Under the pieces are notes generated by a model that saw nothing but the letters and a program-made list of their open reading frames with translations, did no database searches and was not told the origin of the DNA. From the NCBI GenBank assembly GCA_964636575.1, contig CAZWSE010000135.1:1-7083 (forward strand): a stretch of 7,083 bases of DNA, written 5' to 3'. How positions within the stretch are numbered: position 1 is the stretch's first letter; each line of letters starts with the position of its first letter. Position numbers and translations under genes: made by a program. Below are positions 1 through 5,128 of this stretch, piece after piece. This DNA comes from CAZWSE01 sp964636575 (GTDB taxonomy: Bacteria > Pseudomonadota > Alphaproteobacteria > Rhodobacterales > Rhodobacteraceae).

Positions 1-1464
1 GGTGCTTTCATAGCTAAATGTCGTAAATTCAGTTGTTAGTGAAACCGTTGTTACCCCTGCGATAGTAGACCAATCATAGTCTGACTGGTCAAAATCGAAA
101 ATCGCATAGTCCCAGCCCGATCCGCCATCAAGTATGTTGGTTCCGGAACTTCCTATAAGGCGATCAACTCCGCCATTGCCGATCAGGGTGTCATCTCCTT
201 GGGCGCCAAAAAGAACATTGCGTCCATGATCACCAGTCAGAACATCATTATGCATGGTGCCGCTAAGGTTTTCAATTGATGTGTAAAGATCACGTGCCGC
301 ATTCCCTGCCGAGCCGCGTCCAAGCAATAGGGAGGCGACAACGCCTTCGCTTACAGGGGCAGACCCTTCAAATCCGTTGAACACACCCGCTTCGCGAAAA
401 TAGTTAACCGTGTCGATCCCGCTGCCACCATCATATCTGTCCCTGCCGCCGGACCCGTAGAACGTATCGTAGCCACCCATACCCCGAAAATCATCCTCGC
501 CTTGCGAACCATAAAATATGTCTTCAAAGCTGGATCCTGTAATGCGTTCAATGCTAGTGAAGGTGTCTTGTTCAGCGGGGTTGTTAAGTCTTTTTCCGAA
601 TTCGAGATAGATCGTAACGCCTTCGCTGCTTTCGATAAAGGAAACCATGTCGCGCCCGTTGCCGCCATCATAGCTGTCGGACCCAGCGCTATCGATCAGC
701 CAATCATAGTCGCCAAGCGCGCGGATACGATTGTCGCCGTCATCGCCTGTGATGTAGTCTCCGCGCACCGATCCGGTGACGCCTTCAAAGTTCTGAAAGT
801 TGTGGGCAACACCTGCGCCTGTGGCCGTACCTGCGGCCATGTCGATGGTCAGCGCGGTTTTTACGTTCACAAAGCTCAACATGTCCTCGCCGCCGCCACC
901 GTCGATGCTGTCATTGCCGCGCCCGACATTGTGCCACTGCGCGCTGTCGTCGAAGACAAAGACATCGTCGTCGGTTGCGAACGAGATGTTGGATGTCCCC
1001 AGTGAAATCGAGTTGCCCGGCCCCGGGTCAGGAAACAGTGTTGATGTCAGTCCGGTCAGCGAGTCGAAGTAAGCATCGGTTTGCGCCTGCGATGTGACAA
1101 ACGGCAGAGAGGGGCCAGCGACGTTGAAAATGAAAGACTGAAACGTGTCGTCGTCCTCAACTGGGGCCTGTAAAATGACAATGGTGTTTCGGTCGGACCC
1201 GCGTTGCGATGAGAAAATGAAACTGGCGGCGTCCTCGTCAGGCGTGACACTGTCGCTGCCCGAGGCCTGTATCGAAAGGTATTGGCTGTTGGACCAATCC
1301 AGCAAGTCGGCCACAGCGGTTGTTTCTGCAATGCCATACCCGATTGCTGTTGTGTCGTCTTCGACGGTCAGCAGCACGTCTTTGGTTTGCATTGATAGAA
1401 CGACCGCAGTCGATCCTTGCGCTCTCTCAACGGAGTGGATGGCCTGAACAGAATACGTCGCCAT
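1..1464 (-). CDS. RTX calcium-binding protein, C-terminus cut by window edge
   Basis: The reading frame is open for 488 codons from ATG at 1464 to the left edge with no stop. By comparison with the 488-aa neighbour only some 15-25 residues should be missing. It is probably an extracellular, Ca2+-binding, type I secreted protein. Residues 1-170 form an unrecognised domain homologous to that of the next gene (both begin M-x-TYSVQAI and share LTVED and FVFDD-x2-QWHNVG). From about residue 184 come three tandem modules (184-261, 262-340, 341-432) with RTX turns such as GGGGEDML and GGNGRDMVS, then a last RTX turn and a WDYAIFD segment. Module 3 carries a 13-residue insertion absent from the paralogues. 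There is no N-terminal signal peptide. The start is supported by GAGGG at 1474-1478 (minus strand), 9 nt upstream, and by the match to the paralogue's start. Base composition of the last third is AT-richer than in the neighbours. RTX family assignment is strong; specific function is unknown. Confidence 0.9.
   Translation of the reverse strand, partial: MATYSVQAIHSVERAQGSTAVVLSMQTKDVLLTVEDDTTAIGYGIAETTAVADLLDWSNSQYLSIQASGSDSVTPDEDAASFIFSSQRGSDRNTIVILQAPVEDDDTFQSFIFNVAGPSLPFVTSQAQTDAYFDSLTGLTSTLFPDPGPGNSISLGTSNISFATDDDVFVFDDSAQWHNVGRGNDSIDGGGGEDMLSFVNVKTALTIDMAAGTATGAGVAHNFQNFEGVTGSVRGDYITGDDGDNRIRALGDYDWLIDSAGSDSYDGGNGRDMVSFIESSEGVTIYLEFGKRLNNPAEQDTFTSIERITGSSFEDIFYGSQGEDDFRGMGGYDTFYGSGGRDRYDGGSGIDTVNYFREAGVFNGFEGSAPVSEGVVASLLLGRGSAGNAARDLYTSIENLSGTMHNDVLTGDHGRNVLFGAQGDDTLIGNGGVDRLIGSSGTNILDGGSGWDYAIFDFDQSDYDWSTIAGVTTVSLTTEFTTFSYEST
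169..915 (-). repeat. Three tandem RTX modules (78, 79 and 92 residues)
   Basis: Inside the left-edge RTX gene, residues 184-261, 262-340 and 341-432 align to one another by the order GGxGxD, beta strand, IExxxGS, turn, DDFRG or equivalent turn. The third is longer because of a 13-residue insertion (FREAGVFNGFEGSAP region, near 355-396). Confidence 0.7.
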
Positions 1465-1474
1465 GACTGGTTAC

Positions 1475-1502
1475 CCTCATCTTAACACGTGTTAACATGA
1501 GG
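1475..1502. repeat. 28-bp near-perfect inverted repeat over the RTX start region
   Basis: Two 14-nt arms meet at the centre between 1488 and 1489 with a single mismatched pair (1481/1496). The core at 1482-1495 is the perfect palindrome TTAACACGTGTTAA. Read leftwards, the last bases of the repeat are part of the GAGGG ribosome binding site of the gene starting at 1464. It could be an operator, or an RNA hairpin (12-nt arms, 4-nt loop) hiding the ribosome binding site. The core also gives TTAA-N6-TTAAC, one base short of the CtrA spacing. Confidence 0.6.
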
Positions 1503-1568
1503 ATAGCCCGTTGTTTTTCATACCGAAAGGTTCGGATTTGTAACGTATTGTCGCACTTTAGCGTCAGC

Positions 1569-3035
1569 TTACAGGATCACATCACCATCTGCGAAGGACA
1601 GAACTTCGATGTTGGTCAGATAATCGGTGTCCCCCCCGTTCGTCACAGAGGTCACTCCGCTGCCGTCAGTTTGGAAGGTGTAGTCTGCCTGCACCCCGTC
1701 GTAGACCGCATAGTCCCAGCCGGTGCCGCCATCCATCGTGTCGGACCCTGCGCCGCCGAACAACCGGTCAACGCCTGCGTTCGCAATCAGCAGATCGGCC
1801 CCGCCTTCGCCGTACAGATAGTTGCGGCCTGTGTCGCCGGTCAGAACATCGTCAAAGTCAGTGCCGCCAAGGTTTTCGATGTCGAAATACAGGTCCCGTG
1901 CTGCATCGCCGGTTGATCCGCGTCCCAAGAACAGCGAGGCCGTAACGCCTGCGCCCGATTCAATGTAGGACACCGTATCCAGCCCCGATCCGCCGTAGTA
2001 GCGATCCTTACCGCCGCCAGATCCGATGAAAGTGTCATAGCCGCCTTGGCCGCGGAAATCATCCTGCCCGTTTGAGCCATAGAAGACGTCCGCAAAGCTT
2101 GATCCGGTGACCCGTTCGATGCTTGTGTATTGATCGCCCGCGGCAAGGCCGGTGTTGGTGCCACCACCAAGGCGCACCAGAACCGCCGATGTCGCATCAA
2201 TGTAGGACACCATATCGCGCCCGTTGCCGCCGTCATAGCGGTCGTTCCCGCCGGAGCCGACAAACCAGTCATAGTCGCCAAGACCCCGCAGACGGTTCGA
2301 CGCATCGTCGCCCACGATGTAGTCGCCAAAGATTGATCCGGTCACGTTCTCGAAGTTTTGGAATGTATGGGCCACGCCCGTTCCGCTGGCCGTGCCTGCG
2401 TCCATGTCGATGTTCAAAGCCGCCGCGCTGGATACAAAGCTGATCATGTCAGACCCGCCACCGCCGTCGATGCTGTCACTGCCCAGCCCGACGTTGTGCC
2501 ACTGGTTGGCATCATCAAAGACAAAGACATCGTTCTGCGTCGACAGTACCGCGCCAAGCGATGCAAAGGTGATCGTATCACCCGCGCCGGGGTCGGGGTT
2601 CAGCGTCGACGTAAAGCCGGTGACCGAGTTCACAAAAGGCTCGATCTGGTTGACGTTTGTGAAGAACGGCAGTGTGGCCCCACCGAGATCAAACAAGAAC
2701 CCTTCGTATTCGTTGTTCTGGTCGAGCGGGAAATAGACGTTCAGAACGGTTGTCTGCCCCGATGACCAGAAAATCGTGCTCAGCGACGCATCATCTGCCA
2801 GCCCGACATTCAAGTTCCGCCCGTCCGGCGTTCTCAGCGACACATATGTATCGTCGATGGAGTTCAGAAAAACGTCTTCGCTGTCCTGAAATTCGATCCC
2901 GTAATTGAACACGGTGGTGCTGTCTTCGACCGTCATCAAAATGTTGGTGGTCTGAATGGACAGCGGCGTATCGTCGTTCTCAAATCCGTTGTCACGGCCT
3001 GTGTTGTAAATCGCTTGAACTGAATAAGTGGTCAT
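1569..3035 (-). CDS. RTX calcium-binding protein, type I secretion candidate (488 aa)
   Basis: A complete 488-aa protein starting at ATG 3035, with AAGGA (3043-3047, minus strand) 7 nt upstream. Residues 1-170 are a mostly beta-looking domain of unknown function shared only with the downstream paralogue. An acidic FVFDD-x2-QWHNVG linker (171-183) leads into RTX repeats. Three modules of 78-79 residues follow (186-263, 264-342, 343-421). Each has the order GGxGxDxxS, a beta stretch, IE(N/R)xxG(S/T), then GDxxxN/GxDDFRG turns. A final half module contains GWDYAVYD. The C-terminus is ...SFADGDVIL: an acidic residue followed by three hydrophobic ones, as in serralysin-type proteins exported by type I systems without a cleaved signal peptide. 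No catalytic motif is visible, so it may be a surface, adhesion or S-layer-like protein. That role is inference. It lies 83 nt downstream of the pseudo-protease gene and 104 nt upstream of the third paralogue. Confidence 0.92.
   Translation of the reverse strand: MTTYSVQAIYNTGRDNGFENDDTPLSIQTTNILMTVEDSTTVFNYGIEFQDSEDVFLNSIDDTYVSLRTPDGRNLNVGLADDASLSTIFWSSGQTTVLNVYFPLDQNNEYEGFLFDLGGATLPFFTNVNQIEPFVNSVTGFTSTLNPDPGAGDTITFASLGAVLSTQNDVFVFDDANQWHNVGLGSDSIDGGGGSDMISFVSSAAALNIDMDAGTASGTGVAHTFQNFENVTGSIFGDYIVGDDASNRLRGLGDYDWFVGSGGNDRYDGGNGRDMVSYIDATSAVLVRLGGGTNTGLAAGDQYTSIERVTGSSFADVFYGSNGQDDFRGQGGYDTFIGSGGGKDRYYGGSGLDTVSYIESGAGVTASLFLGRGSTGDAARDLYFDIENLGGTDFDDVLTGDTGRNYLYGEGGADLLIANAGVDRLFGGAGSDTMDGGTGWDYAVYDGVQADYTFQTDGSGVTSVTNGGDTDYLTNIEVLSFADGDVIL
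1773..2480 (-). repeat. Three tandem RTX modules (78, 79 and 79 residues)
   Basis: Inside the 488-aa RTX protein, residues 186-263, 264-342 and 343-421 repeat the same plan with almost constant length. Anchors include GGGGSDMIS, GGNGRDMVS and GGSGLDTVS at the same place in successive modules, and ENVTGS, ERVTGS and ENLGGT about 35 residues later. Confidence 0.75.
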
Positions 3036-3106
3036 TGGGGTATCCTTGCCGTGAAAGTATTGGCGCTCAGGCTAGCCCAGTGTTTTCCTACTGCAAAGCG
3101 TGTTTT

Positions 3107-3112
3107 GTTAAC
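3107..3112. promoter_or_regulatory. GTTAAC half-site upstream of the 488-aa RTX gene
   Basis: A single GTTAAC lies in the 83-bp gap, 72-77 bp before the ATG at 3035, a distance similar to that of the CtrA-like site before the first RTX gene (63-78 bp). No second TTAA is found at N6 or N7, so this is a weak call. The rest of the gap has only an 8-bp palindrome (GGCTAGCC, 3070-3077) and no terminator. Confidence 0.25.
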
Positions 3113-3118
3113 CTTTTG

Positions 3119-4975
3119 TCACAGCAAGACGTCCCCGTCTGCAAAGCCGATCACTTCAATGTCGATCAGTGTGGATGTGACCCCGCCGCGTGTGACTGTT
3201 GCGTTGGGGCCCGTGGTGTCGATTTGTGCGTCCGCTTGCAGGGTATTTGTAAATTCTGCGCGGTCTGTGCCTGCACCTCCGTTCAGCAGGTTTGCCCCGC
3301 CATTGCCGATCAAGGTGTCGTCTCCACCGCCCCCAAGCAGTGTGTTGCCCGTGTTGTTGCCGGTCAGAATGTCGTCGGACCCCGACCCGTAGAGCGCCTC
3401 GATGTCAAAGTACAAATCCCGCGCTGCGTCCCCCGCTGATCCGCGCCCGAGCAGCAATGACGCGATCACCCCGCTGGGCGCAGTCGTGTAGCTGACCACA
3501 TCGAAACCGTCACCGCCGTAGTATCTGTCTTTGCCCCCTGCGGACCCAAAAAACACATCGTTGCCTGCAAGCCCGCGAAAGTCGTCTTCTCCGGTTGAGC
3601 CATAGAAGGTGTCGTTGAACCGGCTGCCGGTGGCCCGTTCCACATCGATGTATGTGTCGCCCGTCGCCTGATCGCCCGCACCGTATCCTGCGCCCAGATG
3701 CACCAGCACCGCCCCGTCTGCATTGACATAGCTGACCATGTCGCGGCCTGTGCCGCCTTCAAACTGATCCCCTCCGCCTGACCCGACCATCCAGTCATAG
3801 TCCCCCAGCGCCCTGATCCGGTTGGCGCCCTCGTCGCCCACGATATAGTCTCCATAGATCGTGGCTGTGACGTTCTCGATCCCGAAAAAACTGTCGAGAT
3901 CACTGCCAGAGTTCGCGGTTTGTGCGTCCAGATCGACCACCGCCGCTTGGGGCAGATCCACAAGCGACAGCATATCAATGCCGCCCATCCCGTCGATGAT
4001 ATCGCTGCCAATCCCGGGGGTGATCCAGTCGCCGCCCGCGCCGCCTGTGATCTGGTCATTGCCTGCCCCGCCCACAAGCGTGCTGGCGTGGTCTCCCCCG
4101 ATCAGAATGTCGTTAAAGGCCGACCCGATCAACCGCTCGATCACTGTGAAATGGTTGATGGTGAAGGTGCCTGCCTCAAGCAGATGGGTGCTGCTGGTGT
4201 TGTTCTGACTGATCGCGCCGGGTTTTAGGCTGGCATTGACCGGACCCGAAGCTGCCGACAGATCAAGCGTGTCGTAGCCGCCTCCGTCCCAGATCATCGG
4301 GTCTTGGGCGCTGGGCTGACCCGCAACATAGGCTGCGTATTGGCCCGTGTAGGTGTCATCGCCCGTGCGCTGGGCCGTGTCTGGTCCGTACAGGAACTGT
4401 AAGGCCGCCAGATCGAACATCTGGGGGGCGTCGTCAAAGGCGGCTTCCCATTGCCCGAACAGGGTTGTGGCATTGTCGAAACTGCTTGGAATGATGGTCG
4501 ACGACGTGGTGCCATAGCGCGGGGTGGAATGGTTCAGGCCGACCCCATGCAGCAGGTTGTGCAAGAACACATAAGGGTTTTCGGCCAGCCCGTCAGATGT
4601 GGGATACATGTAGTCGAAGGCGATGATCTGCACCGGCTCGTGCCGCGCGGCCCATGTATAGGCATCGACGTTCGGAACCACGTCGCTGCTGGCCCCGATC
4701 TGGATGTCGGCTTGCGCCAATGGAACCTCGACAAAGGTCAACCCTGTGTCTGCGGCGATGGCGGCAAAAGCATCGGTGATGGTGGTTTCCTCAGCCGTGG
4801 TCAGCCCGCGGTAGGCATTGCCGTAGGGATGAAACCCGCCTGTGCGCAGGGCATAGCCGACCGTCACAGCGGTGCCGGGCAGGGGGGTCATTGATGACAC
4901 CATCCCGTAGGCGCTGATCCAGAACGGCAGGTCACTGGGCACGGCGTTTGTATCAATCAGGGTCAAGCCGGGCAC
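3119..4975 (-). CDS. Serralysin-like (M10) RTX protein, predicted catalytically inactive
   Basis: A 618-aa protein with a GTG start at 4975, chosen because AAGGA (4984-4988, minus strand) sits 8 nt upstream and an in-frame stop lies at 5006-5008. Residues 35-199 follow the serralysin/M10 plan: a helix before LTFVEV (79-84), ADIQIG (89-94), the zinc region HNLLHGVGLNH (139-149), and DLAALQFLYGPD (188-199) matching the family's D(I/L)AA(I/L)Q-x-LYG block. The three zinc-ligand histidines (H139, H143, H149) and G146 are kept. The catalytic Glu of HExxH is Asn140, and the Met-turn SxMSY is replaced by STIIPSS (159-165), losing the Met and the Tyr ligand. Hydrolysis is therefore unlikely. RTX repeats begin near 285 with four tandem turns (302-333). 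Three 78-80-residue modules follow (324-401, 402-481, 482-560), and the C-terminus is ...FADGDVLL, a type I secretion signature. It is first in a possible three-gene unit. Alternative: a divergent protease with altered chemistry. Confidence 0.92.
   Translation of the reverse strand: MPGLTLIDTNAVPSDLPFWISAYGMVSSMTPLPGTAVTVGYALRTGGFHPYGNAYRGLTTAEETTITDAFAAIAADTGLTFVEVPLAQADIQIGASSDVVPNVDAYTWAARHEPVQIIAFDYMYPTSDGLAENPYVFLHNLLHGVGLNHSTPRYGTTSSTIIPSSFDNATTLFGQWEAAFDDAPQMFDLAALQFLYGPDTAQRTGDDTYTGQYAAYVAGQPSAQDPMIWDGGGYDTLDLSAASGPVNASLKPGAISQNNTSSTHLLEAGTFTINHFTVIERLIGSAFNDILIGGDHASTLVGGAGNDQITGGAGGDWITPGIGSDIIDGMGGIDMLSLVDLPQAAVVDLDAQTANSGSDLDSFFGIENVTATIYGDYIVGDEGANRIRALGDYDWMVGSGGGDQFEGGTGRDMVSYVNADGAVLVHLGAGYGAGDQATGDTYIDVERATGSRFNDTFYGSTGEDDFRGLAGNDVFFGSAGGKDRYYGGDGFDVVSYTTAPSGVIASLLLGRGSAGDAARDLYFDIEALYGSGSDDILTGNNTGNTLLGGGGDDTLIGNGGANLLNGGAGTDRAEFTNTLQADAQIDTTGPNATVTRGGVTSTLIDIEVIGFADGDVLL
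3296..4006 (-). repeat. Three tandem RTX modules (78, 80 and 79 residues)
   Basis: Inside the serralysin-like protein, residues 324-401, 402-481 and 482-560 repeat the same modules found in the two paralogues. Shared peptides include ALGDYDW, GRDMVSY, DDFRG, KDRYYGG and SLLLGRGSAG. Confidence 0.7.
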
Positions 4976-4983
4976 GGCGTATT

Positions 4984-4988
4984 TCCTT
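4984..4988 (-). promoter_or_regulatory. Ribosome binding site that sets a GTG start
   Basis: Reading leftwards the sequence is AAGGA followed by 8 nt and GTG (4975-4973). No ATG lies between the in-frame upstream stop (5006-5008) and this GTG, so this site decides the start of the serralysin-like gene. The other paralogues start with ATG. Confidence 0.75.
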
Positions 4989-5037
4989 AAGATCGGTGTG
5001 GCAGGTTAGGGTTCGCTTAACCTTCTGATTTAACTTG

Positions 5038-5053
5038 GTTAAATAACCGTTAA
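5038..5053 (-). promoter_or_regulatory. CtrA-like binding site, TTAA-N7-TTAAC
   Basis: On the minus strand the sequence reads TTAACGGTTATTTAAC. It matches the alphaproteobacterial CtrA consensus of two TTAA half-sites separated by seven bases with a final C. It lies 63-78 bp upstream of the serralysin-like gene and points toward it. An overlapping TTAAC-TTG-GTTAA inverted repeat covers 5030-5042. CtrA is a response regulator that in this group controls motility, gene transfer agents and surface traits. Assigning it here is inference from the motif alone. Confidence 0.45.
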
Positions 5054-5081
5054 ACGCATCTGCTCAGCCGCAGGTCTGGAC

Positions 5082-5095
5082 ATCACATTTGTGAT
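5082..5095. promoter_or_regulatory. Perfect inverted repeat ATCACA-TT-TGTGAT, operator candidate for rdhA
   Basis: Two perfect 6-bp arms flank a 2-bp centre, ending 33 bp before the rdhA start codon. Size and position suit a dimeric repressor or activator site. It contains TCACA and TGTGA half-sites but in the reverse order and with shorter spacing than the CRP site, so the regulator family is not identified. Confidence 0.45.
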
Positions 5096-5128
5096 AGCCG
5101 ACAGTTGCTGGCAGGGGAGACACCACAG

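Larger units (their letters stand above)
4976..5128. promoter_or_regulatory. Divergent intergenic region between the RTX genes and rdhA
   Basis: This 153-bp gap separates two divergently read genes and must hold both promoters unless transcription enters from outside. Visible elements are an AT-rich block at 5017-5054 with four TTAA quartets (starts at 5017, 5030, 5039, 5050) and a palindrome at 5082-5095. I could not pick convincing -35/-10 hexamers on either strand, so no promoter is claimed at base level. Confidence 0.6.

Noticed and set aside
502..1005. A 167-codon plus-strand frame and similar plus-strand frames under the RTX genes
   Set aside because: They are antisense to the RTX repeats and recur at corresponding places in the paralogues simply because the repeats do. 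The minus-strand frames have family motifs and ribosome binding sites.
1523..1535. Hairpin CCGAA-AGG-TTCGG as a terminator after the 488-aa RTX gene
   Set aside because: The stem is only 5 bp and no T-run follows it in the direction of transcription (minus strand reads TATGAAAAAC), so termination is not supported.
3296..4106. Short-period repetition (GGxGxD turns) resembling a direct-repeat array
   Set aside because: The repeats are coding RTX turns with drifted nucleotides, not identical repeats with unique spacers, so this is not a CRISPR array.
3119..4975. Calling this gene an active serralysin protease
   Set aside because: The catalytic Glu and the Met-turn are missing, so an active peptidase name would mislead.
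5082..5095. CRP/FNR box upstream of rdhA
   Set aside because: The half-sites are in the inverted order (TCACA before TGTGA) with a 2-4 bp centre, unlike TGTGA-N6-TCACA or TTGAT-N4-ATCAA. It is kept only as an unnamed palindrome.
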